Below, one piece after another: positions 1 to 9,077 of a stretch of DNA of 23,173 nt. The DNA lies in assembly GCA_003559755.1 (NCBI GenBank), contig PWKM01000329.1, positions 1-23,173 of the forward strand, given 5' to 3'. Source of the stretch: Planctomycetota bacterium (GTDB lineage: Bacteria; Planctomycetota; PUPC01). A model generated the notes under the pieces. The model was not told where the DNA came from. It did not search any database and was given only the letters and a program-made list of their open reading frames with translations. Numbering within the stretch: position 1 is the first letter of the stretch; every line of letters begins with the position of its first letter. A program made the translations under genes and the position numbers.

Positions 1-66
1 CCCGACTTGCCCGGCCTCCTGGCCCCGCTCGACCTCGGAGAAAGGAAAGGGCTGCCGTGGGCATAG
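1..66 (+). CDS. C-terminal end of an unidentified upstream gene (partial)
   Basis: Frame 1 is open from the window edge to a TAG at 64-66 and would encode a 21-residue tail (PDLPGLLAPLDLGERKGLPWA). Most of its third codon positions are G or C, as in the neighbouring genes, which suggests real coding. It would overlap the GTG start of the following phosphatase gene by 10 bases. No family can be recognised from so short a piece. The other two forward frames are also open across these bases, so this remains tentative. Confidence 0.35.
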   Translation, partial: PDLPGLLAPLDLGERKGLPWA

Positions 67-1520
67 GGAAACTATTTCTGGTCGGAAAGAGACCGGGCAG
101 CGGTGAACGTAGACGGTATTCGTTGCGATTTCAACTGCTCTTCGCACTTACCATCGCAATGGTTGTGGTTCTGGCGGGGTTTGGTGCATGGGATTATCAT
201 CGCCAGCGGGTTGTCCAACTCGAACAGAAGCGAACCGCGTTGGAGAATGAAGCGAATGCGTTGCTGCCGGGCGTACAGGCGAGCAAAGAGGACGACGAGT
301 CTGTGCAGCAGTACATCGATATGGTCTGCGGGCGAATGGGGCCGGGACATCACATCGCAGTCGAGGTCGGCGACCGGCTCTTCCATGCCCAAGTCTCCCA
401 TTACCAGCCGGGAGAGATGTTGGCCGCTGTGAGTTCGGCCAGAGAGACCCCGGGCAACCTGGCCGAGTTCAATGACGCACCGATCGTGGTCGGGTACGCC
501 TCTTCGGATGACACAGCGGTATATGTGATCGCACACGCGCCGCATGTGCGGGCGATCGTCAGGGCACAACTTGCACGAAGGTTGTTGAGCATCGTCGCTT
601 TGGGTGTGGTCCTGGCAGTGGTGGTTACCCAGGTCATTGGCCGTTTGGTGGTTCGCCCGATCGAAACGTTGGTCGGCGCTGTGCGTCTGATACGCACCGG
701 CGAATTGGGCGCCCAGGTGCCGGCGACCGGTTCGCTGGAGTTGGACTATCTCGCCGGTGAGCTCAACTCGATGAGCTCGGCTCTGGCTGAGGCGGATCGG
801 GAACGACAACACCAGATGGAAAAGGCGCGCCGGGTACAGGAGCACCTCAAGCCCGACCCCGCGGCCTACGAAGGGCTGTCCGTCGCCGAAGTCTATCAAC
901 CGGCGGCCGAGGTCGCGGGCGACTACTTCGATATCGTCCGCCGAGATCAGGGCAAGCTAGTGGTTTGCGTGGCCGATGTTACCGGGCACGGTGTTCCTGC
1001 CGCAATGGGGGCCGCCATGCTCAAGGTCCTTTTCGCCTCGGCTACTGAGCAGGCCGACCAGCCCGAGGCGATCCTCGAAAGGATTCACGATGGATTTTCC
1101 CTGGCGTCGCTGGAGGAAGATTTCGTCACCATGATCGTTGCCCTGATCGATCCCAACCGGGGACGCATCAGGTACGCCAGTGCGGGACATGAACCGGGTT
1201 ATCTCTTCCGTCGTAACGGCGATATCGAGGTGCTCGGCCCAACCGGCCCGCTAGCTGGAATCGATTCCCTGACCGGTTGGGACGTCCGAGACCTGAGCGT
1301 ATCGTCGGGCGACCGCGTGTTGATCGTGACCGATGGCATCACGGACGCAACGTCGCCCGCTGGAGAACGGTTCGGCCCCCAACGGGTACAATCGATCCTG
1401 CAAATAAACGGGACATTGCCGGTCGACGAACTGGCGTCACTGCTGTTGGATAAGGTCGCGGAACACTTGGATGGCGGGCAACAAAGGGATGACATGACCG
1501 TAGTCTTGTTGGAGGCCTGA
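57..1520 (+). CDS. Membrane-bound SpoIIE-type PP2C serine/threonine phosphatase with HAMP domain
   Basis: The 487-residue protein has a membrane segment at about 26-46, an extracytoplasmic region to about 173, a second membrane segment at about 175-197, a HAMP linker to about 250 and a PP2C/SpoIIE domain from about 265 to the end. Metal-binding and structural motifs of the family are visible: GDYFD (288-292), ADVTGHG (306-312), SAGHEP (375-380), DG (426-427) and RDDMTVV (477-483). Such proteins usually dephosphorylate anti-sigma-factor antagonists in partner-switching pathways, with the sensor part reading an external signal; the partner here is unknown. The GTG start at 57 follows an AAAGG at 46-50. 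The frame is open upstream to the window edge, so a longer N-terminus cannot be excluded. A CobA-HemD gene follows after 33 bases, so the two may be cotranscribed. Confidence 0.9.
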   Translation: MGIGKLFLVGKRPGSGERRRYSLRFQLLFALTIAMVVVLAGFGAWDYHRQRVVQLEQKRTALENEANALLPGVQASKEDDESVQQYIDMVCGRMGPGHHIAVEVGDRLFHAQVSHYQPGEMLAAVSSARETPGNLAEFNDAPIVVGYASSDDTAVYVIAHAPHVRAIVRAQLARRLLSIVALGVVLAVVVTQVIGRLVVRPIETLVGAVRLIRTGELGAQVPATGSLELDYLAGELNSMSSALAEADRERQHQMEKARRVQEHLKPDPAAYEGLSVAEVYQPAAEVAGDYFDIVRRDQGKLVVCVADVTGHGVPAAMGAAMLKVLFASATEQADQPEAILERIHDGFSLASLEEDFVTMIVALIDPNRGRIRYASAGHEPGYLFRRNGDIEVLGPTGPLAGIDSLTGWDVRDLSVSSGDRVLIVTDGITDATSPAGERFGPQRVQSILQINGTLPVDELASLLLDKVAEHLDGGQQRDDMTVVLLEA

Positions 1521-1553
1521 GCCGCCCTCAATTCGGCTGCGAAGGAGATCGGG

Positions 1554-2939
1554 ATGAAAGAACGTGTGGACGGGAAAGTGTATCTGATCGGGGCGGGGCC
1601 GGGCAGCCCGGACCTCATCACTCTCCGGGGGCTGCGAGCACTCCGAAAAGCGGACCTCGTCATCCTCGACAAGCTCCTGCCGCCGACGTTTGCCGCCGAC
1701 CTCGGCTCCAAGGCCGAAACGCTCTGGCTGGGCGACGACGCCGTGCGCCGCAGCCAGGATGAGATCAACGAGCTGATGATCGAGGCCGCACGCGCGGGGC
1801 GGACGGTCGCCCGCCTCAAGGGCGGCGATCCGTTCGTGTTCGGACGGGGTGGCGAAGCGCTCGATGCGCTCGACGCCGCCGACGTCCCCTGGGAGGCGGT
1901 CCCCGGGCTGAGCTCGTGCATCGCCGCACCGTCGAACGCCGCATTTACGCTTACCGACCGCGCCCGTTCACAATCCTTCGCTGCGGCAACCGCACGGCGG
2001 GCGGGGGGCGGGGTGAACGACCGCTTCCCAAGTGCCGACTCGCTCGTTATCTTCATGGGCGTCGAGGCACTCGATGATGTGGCCCGCCGGTTGATTGATT
2101 CCGGCCGGCCTTCGGAGGCGCCTGCGGCCGTGATCGAGCGGGCCACGCAGCCGTGGGAGCGGCGGGTCTCCGGCCCGCTGGGTGAGATCGCTCACCTCGC
2201 CCGGCAGGGGCGCGCGGAATCCCCGGCCCTCCTGCTCGTGGGGGCCGTCGCTCGGGATGCCGGGACGCGCCGTACGCTGCTGTACACCGGGCTCGACCCG
2301 ACGAATTTCCGGACGCTCGGAAACCTGATCCACTGGCCGGCGCTGCACGTGGTCCCTGATCGGGCCGGTTACGAGGCGGTGCCCGAGGTCATCGCCGGGC
2401 TTCGCTCGGTTCGCTTCTCGGTGGTCATCTTCACCAGCAGAATCGGCGTCCGGTCGTTCTTCCGCGAGATTGAGAAGCACCGGCTCGATGCCCGGTCGCT
2501 AGGCGGGACGACCGTCGTGGCCGCCGGCGGGGGGACAGCACAAGTGCTCCGCGAGTTTGGAATCTTGCCCGACATCGTACCGGTCACGGCCGGCTCTCGC
2601 GGCATCCTGAGGTTCACACAGATTCGCAAGGACGACGAACTCCTCGTTGTTCAGGGCACTCACGCGCCCGGCGGGCTGTGCGAGGAGATCGCCCGGCGGG
2701 GTGCGAACACCACCCGGCTCGGCCTTCACCGCGTCGAGCCGAACCCGGACCTCGGGCGCCCGCTGCCCGACCACGATGTCATCTACTTCACCAGCCCGTC
2801 CGGTGTCCGGGCCTGGCATGCGACCTACGGCGAAACCGGCTTCGGGGCCGAGCCGTGGTGCATCGGAGACGTTACCCGTCAGCAACTGGCAGAATATGGA
2901 ATCGATGCGAAGGTGGTAAACCCCCATGTTCCCGATTGA
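1554..2939 (+). CDS. Fused uroporphyrinogen-III C-methyltransferase / uroporphyrinogen-III synthase (CobA-HemD)
   Basis: The 461-residue protein has two domains. Residues 1 to about 235 are an SAM-dependent tetrapyrrole methylase, with the opening motif GAGPGSPDLITLRG (13-26) and LKGGDPFVFGRGGE (88-101), followed by VPGLSS (116-121). Residues about 240-461 are a HemD-type uroporphyrinogen-III synthase, recognised by two similar segments, FTSRIGVRSF (293-302) and FTSPSGVRAW (412-421). The fusion would cyclise hydroxymethylbilane to uroporphyrinogen III and methylate it at C2 and C7, towards siroheme or corrinoids. The usual P-x-T-H-R motif of the methylase reads TLTDR (132-136), a divergence at a normally conserved histidine. 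The start is supported by AAGGAG at 1542-1547. The last 14 bases overlap hemB. Confidence 0.92.
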   Translation: MKERVDGKVYLIGAGPGSPDLITLRGLRALRKADLVILDKLLPPTFAADLGSKAETLWLGDDAVRRSQDEINELMIEAARAGRTVARLKGGDPFVFGRGGEALDALDAADVPWEAVPGLSSCIAAPSNAAFTLTDRARSQSFAAATARRAGGGVNDRFPSADSLVIFMGVEALDDVARRLIDSGRPSEAPAAVIERATQPWERRVSGPLGEIAHLARQGRAESPALLLVGAVARDAGTRRTLLYTGLDPTNFRTLGNLIHWPALHVVPDRAGYEAVPEVIAGLRSVRFSVVIFTSRIGVRSFFREIEKHRLDARSLGGTTVVAAGGGTAQVLREFGILPDIVPVTAGSRGILRFTQIRKDDELLVVQGTHAPGGLCEEIARRGANTTRLGLHRVEPNPDLGRPLPDHDVIYFTSPSGVRAWHATYGETGFGAEPWCIGDVTRQQLAEYGIDAKVVNPHVPD

Positions 2940-3881
2940 ACGATCCCGCCGAACCCGGCGAACTGAAGGACTCCGGCGGCTCGCCGGAGAGTCCGTTCTG
3001 ACCCAGGATGACCTCGTGCTCCCGCTGTTCGTGGTCGGCGGGGAAAACCGGACGGAGGAGGTGCCGTCGATGCCCGGCGTAATCCGGAGATCGGTCGATG
3101 GCCTTCGATCATTCGCCCAGTCGGTCCGCAGCCCGGCGGTGCTTCTGTTTGGCGTTCCGGATGACCACGAAAAGGACGAAAGCGGCTCGGCGGCACTGTC
3201 GGAAGACGGCTGTGTGCCTGCCGCCGTCCGCGCCCTGAAATCGGAGCGCCCGGACCTGGTCGTCATCACCGACGTGTGCTTGTGTGCATACACCACGCAC
3301 GGCCATTGCGGGGTCGCTCCGGACGGGTCCGGCCCCGACAACGACGCAACGCTGGAGTTGCTTGCCCAGATGGCAAACATGCACGCAGGGGCGGGTGCGG
3401 ACGTGGTCGCACCGTCGGCGATGATGGACGGTCAGGTCGCCGCCATCCGCCAGACGCTCGATGGGGCCGGCCGGGAGCAAGTCGCCATCATGGCCTACGC
3501 GGCCAAGTTCGCCTCGGCGTTTTACGGGCCGTTTCGGGACGGTGCCCGCTCGGCTCCGGCCTTCGGTGACCGGCGTTCGTACCAGCTCCCCCCGCCCAAC
3601 CGGCGCGAAGCCGTCCGGGACGCCCTCCTCGATGAGCGGGAGGGGGCCGACTGGCTGATGGTCAAACCGGCGATGCCCTACCTTGATGTGATTGCCGAAC
3701 TGCGCCGGGAGTCGCGCCTCCCCATCGCCGCCTACCAGGTGAGCGGCGAATATGCGATGCTCAAGCGAACGGCCGAGGCGGGCGCCCTCGATGAGCGTGG
3801 AGCGGTGCTCGAATCGCTGATCGGCATCAAGCGGGCCGGGGCAGACGCCATCATCACCTATTACGCCGAGGAGGTCTGCGA

Positions 3882-3897
<16 letters not shown>
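2926..3897 (+). CDS. hemB: Delta-aminolevulinic acid dehydratase (porphobilinogen synthase)
   Basis: The 323-residue protein matches the usual HemB length. It condenses two molecules of 5-aminolevulinate to porphobilinogen in the cytoplasm. The zinc-type cysteine cluster DVCLCAYTTHGHCG is present, with Cys118, Cys120 and Cys128 as ligands. The two active-site lysines are Lys194 (in YAAKFAS) and Lys247 (in MVKPAMPYLD). The C-terminal ITYYAEEV motif is also typical. The start lies inside the end of the CobA-HemD gene (14-base overlap), with AAGGTGG at 2910-2916 as ribosome-binding site, so translation is probably coupled. It overlaps hemL by 16 bases. Confidence 0.97.
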
Positions 3898-5168
<1,271 letters not shown>

Positions 5169-5481
5169 CCTGGTCGCTCGCATCCCTTGGGCCGCTTTTC
5201 GGCTCGCTTTTTCCAATCGACTTATTATAATATGTCCTCGGCGGTTCATTCGTCCCCGCAGCCGCGGGAATGGTCGGGACACGACAAATAGGCAGGGCCG
5301 TCGCCTTGGAGTCATCCTGCGATCCCGGGCCGGTAGTCCGCCGGGCGCTGCTTTCTTGGGGCCGGCTTATCCACACGTATTTTTAACATGCCCCTAATCC
5401 CGGGCTGACCTGCCGGCGCTAGCTTCTTGCAGTCGTCTGGACCTTTGGCTTTTATTTCGCCTCGTGTGCCGGGAGCCCGAG
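5169..5481. other. Intergenic region between hemL and phoB
   Basis: No gene is supported in these 313 bases. The first part holds a weak terminator-like hairpin (5190-5212). A TATAAT at 5226-5231 follows, without a recognisable -35 element at 16-18 bases. A perfect DnaA-box-type 9-mer, TTATCCACA, lies at 5367-5375. The phoB promoter should lie here, but no convincing Pho box is seen. Confidence 0.6.
5190..5212 (+). terminator. Possible weak intrinsic terminator after hemL
   Basis: A short stem GGCCG / CGGCT (one G-T pair) with loop CTTTT ends at 5204. After three bases it is followed by a run of five T (5208-5212). It sits 21 bases past the hemL stop, where the heme operon should end. The stem is short, so termination is uncertain. 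Confidence 0.35.
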
Positions 5482-6168
5482 ATGGCAAGAGAATGCATTC
5501 TGGTTGTTGATGATGAAGAAGACGTCCTTGAACTGCTGCGATATAATTTGGTCAAGGACGGCTATAAGGTCGAGTGTGTGGGAACAGGTGAGGCGGCCTT
5601 GCAGACCGCTCGGACCAAGCTGCCCGATGCGATCGTACTGGACCTGATGCTGCCGGGAATCGACGGGCTGGACGTATGCAAGGTTCTGAAGCACGACGGG
5701 AAGACGGCGCACATACCCGTTTTGATGTTGACGGCGAAGGGCGAGGAGGCGGACATTGTCGCCGGCCTCGAACTGGGGGCGGACGATTATGTGACCAAGC
5801 CCTTCAGCCCGCGTATCCTGCTGGCTCGGCTTCGGGCCGTGCTACGCCGAGACCGGCGCTCGCCTCCGGATGACACCGAAGTCCTGAAGATTCACGAGCT
5901 GGTGATCCATCCCGGCCGGCACGAGGTACGTGTGGGCGACGAGTCGGTCGAATTGACGTACACCGAGTTCAGCATACTCCATTTTCTGGCCAGACAGCCC
6001 GGCTGGGTCTTCACGCGGTATCAGATCATCGATGGCGTTCGGGGTGCGAACTACGCGGTGACGGACCGGTCGGTCGATGTCCAGATCGCCGGCCTGCGCA
6101 AGAAGCTCGGCGATGCCGGGGGCTATATCGAAACGGTCCGCGGGGTCGGGTACCGGTTCAAGGAGTAG
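5482..6168 (+). CDS. phoB: Phosphate regulon response regulator, OmpR/PhoB family
   Basis: The 228-residue protein has a receiver domain (about 5-118) and a winged-helix DNA-binding domain (about 133-227). In the receiver, Asp10 and Asp11 form the acidic pocket, Asp54 in VLDLMLPG is the phosphoacceptor, Thr84 the switch residue and Lys106 in TKPF the conserved lysine. The C-terminal DVQIAGLRKKLG and TVRGVGYRF motifs are typical of PhoB. The ATG at 5482 is chosen because GGGAG (5471-5475) lies 6 bases upstream. An in-frame GTG at 5464 would add six residues that do not fit the family N-terminus. The gene sits 3 bases before phoR and in the same cluster as pstSCAB-phoU, which supports the Pho assignment over other OmpR-type regulators. 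Confidence 0.93.
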   Translation: MARECILVVDDEEDVLELLRYNLVKDGYKVECVGTGEAALQTARTKLPDAIVLDLMLPGIDGLDVCKVLKHDGKTAHIPVLMLTAKGEEADIVAGLELGADDYVTKPFSPRILLARLRAVLRRDRRSPPDDTEVLKIHELVIHPGRHEVRVGDESVELTYTEFSILHFLARQPGWVFTRYQIIDGVRGANYAVTDRSVDVQIAGLRKKLGDAGGYIETVRGVGYRFKE

Positions 6169-6171
6169 CAC

Positions 6172-8013
6172 ATGGCTCGGCGTCGGCTGTTCTGGAAGCT
6201 CTTCCTGCCCAACCTGGCCATCGTCGCGGCCGCCCTCATCGTGACCGGGTTCTTCGTCTCGGCGACCGCGCGACATTTTCTCCGCGAACAGATCGCCGCA
6301 GACCTCCGTGTTCAAGCCCGGATGTTGGCACACCGATTGGCAGATCAACTGGACCGGCCGGACGAGGTTCAGGCGATATGTGCCGAGCTCGGCCGTGAGG
6401 CCGCCCAGCCAGGAATACGCTTTACGGTAGTTCACATTAGCGGGCAGGTGCTGGGAGATTCGGCCGAGAACCCGGACGTCATGGATAATCACGCGAACCG
6501 GACAGAGATTCGAGAGGCGTTGCGGCCCGATTCCGACGGGGTCGGGCGGAGTACCCGCCGGAGTGCAACTCTCCGCGAGGAGATGATGTACGTGGCTGTT
6601 CCGATCACCGGCCCGGACGGCCCCGTCGGCACGGCGCGGGTCGCGATAGCCCTCACCTCGGTCCGCGAGACCACAGCGGCCATCCACCGGCGGATTGCGA
6701 TCGGGATCGGGTTCGTGGGGTTGGCGGGCGCACTGGCGGCCCTATGGATATCGCGAACGTTGGCCCGCCCGCTGGCGACAATGGAGCGCGGGGCGGAACG
6801 GTTCGCCGCGGGAGACCTGTCGGGCCGACTGCCCGTGCCCGACACGGTGGAGTTGGCCGGCCTGGCCGAGGCACTGAACTCGATGGCCGCTGAGTTGGAC
6901 CGGCGGATCAATACCGTCGTGCAGCAGCGTGCCGAGCAGGAGGCGATACTGGCCAGTATGTCGGAGGGGGTACTGGCCGTGGATGGCGAGGAGCAGGTGA
7001 TCAGTATGAACCGGACGGCGGCCCAGATGCTTACAATCAACCGCGAACAGGCCGTCGGCCGCACCATCCAGGAAGTCGTTCGCAATCCCGAGCTCCAGCA
7101 GTTCATTCAAAAGGCCCTCGAAGAGCCGGACGGAATTTCGACCGATTTGGAGATCAGGGCCGAGGGGCAGCCCCGACTGCTCGAAATGTACAGCGCGCAG
7201 CTGACCGCCCCCAACGGCCTTCGCAAGGGCGTGGTCGTGGTGATGAACAATGTGACGCGCGTACGGCAGTTGGAGAACTTGCGGCGGGATTTCGTCGCCA
7301 ATGTCTCGCACGAGCTCAAGACGCCGATCACCTCGATCAAAGGGTTTGTCGAGACTCTCCTCGACGGGGCGCTGGACAATCCCGACGAGGCCCGGCGATT
7401 TCTCCACATCGTGGAAAATCACGCCGACCGCCTGACCGCCATCATCGAGGACCTGCTGCTCTTGTCGCGGATCGAGCAGGATCAGGAAAAATCGGGCATC
7501 GGGCTGGACGTGTGGCCCGTCGCCGACATCCTGCGCTCGGCCGCCGAAAGCTGCCAGGTCCGCGCCGACGAAAATAATGTCGCCCTCACCCTCGAGTGCT
7601 TGGAAGAGCTCTCCGCCAGGGTCAACGCGCAACTCCTGGAGCTGGCCGTGGTGAACCTGATCGATAATGCGATCAAATACAGCGATCAGGGCGACTCGGT
7701 CGGAGTGAGCGCAAGGCAAATCGATGGTAGGATCGCGCTCACCGTGTCGGACACCGGCTGCGGGATCGCGTCCAAGCACCTGCCGCGGTTATTCGAGCGG
7801 TTCTATCGGGCCGATAAGGCCCGGAGCCGATCGTTGGGCGGTACCGGCCTGGGACTCGCCATTGTAAAGCACATTGTCCGGGCCCACAGAGGCGAGGTGA
7901 CCGTCGAAAGCGAGCCGGGCAAAGGGAGCACATTCACCATCTGGCTGCCGGACCCGGCATCGGGGGCACCCGGGATGCCCGAGGAAGACTCCGTCACCGA
8001 CTCATCACTCTAA
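6172..8013 (+). CDS. phoR: Phosphate regulon sensor histidine kinase
   Basis: The 613-residue membrane kinase senses phosphate status, probably through the Pst-PhoU complex, and phosphorylates PhoB. It has membrane segments at about 13-31 and 175-193 that flank a periplasmic sensor region of about 140 residues, larger than in E. coli PhoR. A HAMP domain (about 193-247) and a PAS domain (about 253-365) follow. The HisKA domain has phosphoacceptor His380 in FVANVSHELKTP. The ATPase domain has the N box NLIDNAIKYS (495-504), DTGCGI (527-532) and GGTGLGLAI (556-564). The AGGAG for its start is at 6161-6165, overlapping the end of phoB, so the pair is one operon. Confidence 0.93.
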   Translation: MARRRLFWKLFLPNLAIVAAALIVTGFFVSATARHFLREQIAADLRVQARMLAHRLADQLDRPDEVQAICAELGREAAQPGIRFTVVHISGQVLGDSAENPDVMDNHANRTEIREALRPDSDGVGRSTRRSATLREEMMYVAVPITGPDGPVGTARVAIALTSVRETTAAIHRRIAIGIGFVGLAGALAALWISRTLARPLATMERGAERFAAGDLSGRLPVPDTVELAGLAEALNSMAAELDRRINTVVQQRAEQEAILASMSEGVLAVDGEEQVISMNRTAAQMLTINREQAVGRTIQEVVRNPELQQFIQKALEEPDGISTDLEIRAEGQPRLLEMYSAQLTAPNGLRKGVVVVMNNVTRVRQLENLRRDFVANVSHELKTPITSIKGFVETLLDGALDNPDEARRFLHIVENHADRLTAIIEDLLLLSRIEQDQEKSGIGLDVWPVADILRSAAESCQVRADENNVALTLECLEELSARVNAQLLELAVVNLIDNAIKYSDQGDSVGVSARQIDGRIALTVSDTGCGIASKHLPRLFERFYRADKARSRSLGGTGLGLAIVKHIVRAHRGEVTVESEPGKGSTFTIWLPDPASGAPGMPEEDSVTDSSL

Positions 8014-8072
8014 TCAGATTCACACACCCCACTCAGCACCATCTCGCAATCCTGAGTTATTCTGTTGATAGT

Positions 8073-8089
8073 ACAGGCCAGGGGCCTGT
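8073..8089 (+). repeat. Perfect hairpin in the phoR-lipoprotein spacer
   Basis: ACAGGCC (8073-8079) and GGCCTGT (8083-8089) form a 7-bp perfect stem with a 3-base loop. No T-run follows, so it is not a standard terminator. It may be an mRNA-stability element or an operator upstream of the lipoprotein gene. Confidence 0.5.
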
Positions 8090-8130
8090 GGGCAGAAAAG
8101 GGACTCTACAGAGAAGAGGTGTCAGTGGTG

Positions 8131-8970
8131 ATGACGAACACCAGCAGTCGGTTGGCCAGTTACGTTACGCCGCTTGCCCTGGCGGTTGCCGCGTTCGGTT
8201 GTGCGGGAACCACGGCGCGGGATGCGGCGACGGCGGTGCGGGTAGTGGTCGAATTGGACCGGGATGAGTATTCGCTTGGGGAAGCCGTCATTGCCAGGGT
8301 ACGGGTCGAGAACCAGGGTAGTAAACAGTTGGTTGTCCCCCGCCTGAACCACGCTGGAACGGATTTCATTTGCTCAGAAAAGGAGACGCACAACCGGCGA
8401 TACGTGGAACCGGTTTATGACGGGACTCTGGAGTCGGCGCCCCGCCAGGCCGCGCCGGGTGAGTCGGTGACCAGGCCGTTCGTCTTTACCCGTTTGACCG
8501 AACAGCCGGGAGAATATGGGTTCCTGGCCTCGATCAAGCAGGTTGTCGTCGATGAGGAGTTGCTGGCCCATTCTGTTTTTTCGGAGCCGGTTATGTTTCG
8601 TGTCACCGATGAGGTGGCCTTTGAGCGGGACCCGGCCTCCGGCCTCATTCTGGAAAGGGAACTGGTCCGGGTGGCCAGTGAGGCGGTCGTTGGGGATGTG
8701 CTGGCGGTTCGCACTTTGGTCCTGGAGCCCCGATCTCGCTTTCGGCTGTGGGTCATCCTGCTGCAGGTTTCCGGGGCAGATGGTGAACAGGCAACGAAGG
8801 CGTTTCTCGCCGACCCATATATGGGAAGAATCCAGGAGTACAGGAGCTTTGGAGAAAGAGGGGAGCTTCCGTCGCCCGTGCCAGCAGAGGGCACAGATTC
8901 CGAGGCGAACGGCCAAATGGGGGGCGATCTGCCAGCCGGGAGTATCGATGAGGGGAGGTCGGATAGATGA
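8131..8970 (+). CDS. Putative lipoprotein of unknown function, with an Ig-like (BsuPI-type) N-terminal region
   Basis: The 279-residue product begins with a signal peptide ending in AFGC (21-24), a plausible but imperfect lipobox, so outer- or inner-membrane anchoring through Cys24 is inferred. Residues about 35-160 read like an intracellular-proteinase-inhibitor/BsuPI-type beta sandwich (VVVELDRDEYSLGEAVIARV, then VRVENQG and a PGESVTRPF segment). Such domains are often found on exported planctomycete proteins. The rest is not recognised, and the C-terminus is low-complexity and polar. The ATG at 8131 or the two GTG codons just before it (8125, 8128) are possible starts, served by GAGG at 8116-8119. 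A TTG at 8065 would put 22 residues before the signal peptide and is disfavoured. Its position directly before two secretin genes makes a secretin-partner or pilotin-like role conceivable, but nothing in the sequence proves it. Confidence 0.7.
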   Translation: MTNTSSRLASYVTPLALAVAAFGCAGTTARDAATAVRVVVELDRDEYSLGEAVIARVRVENQGSKQLVVPRLNHAGTDFICSEKETHNRRYVEPVYDGTLESAPRQAAPGESVTRPFVFTRLTEQPGEYGFLASIKQVVVDEELLAHSVFSEPVMFRVTDEVAFERDPASGLILERELVRVASEAVVGDVLAVRTLVLEPRSRFRLWVILLQVSGADGEQATKAFLADPYMGRIQEYRSFGERGELPSPVPAEGTDSEANGQMGGDLPAGSIDEGRSDR

Positions 8971-9077
8971 GTAATGTTGCGAGGCGGCGATTCCACTGTC
9001 GGAGTCAAGAGGCCCGGAGTGTGCCGGGCTGCTCTCGACCAGTGGGTCGTCGTGATGACGAAAGGAGGTGCTTCGTG

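Noticed and set aside
8967..9077. Upstream start for the first secretin
   Set aside because: It would place 37 Arg-rich residues before a clear signal peptide, while AGGAGG serves the start at 9075/9078.
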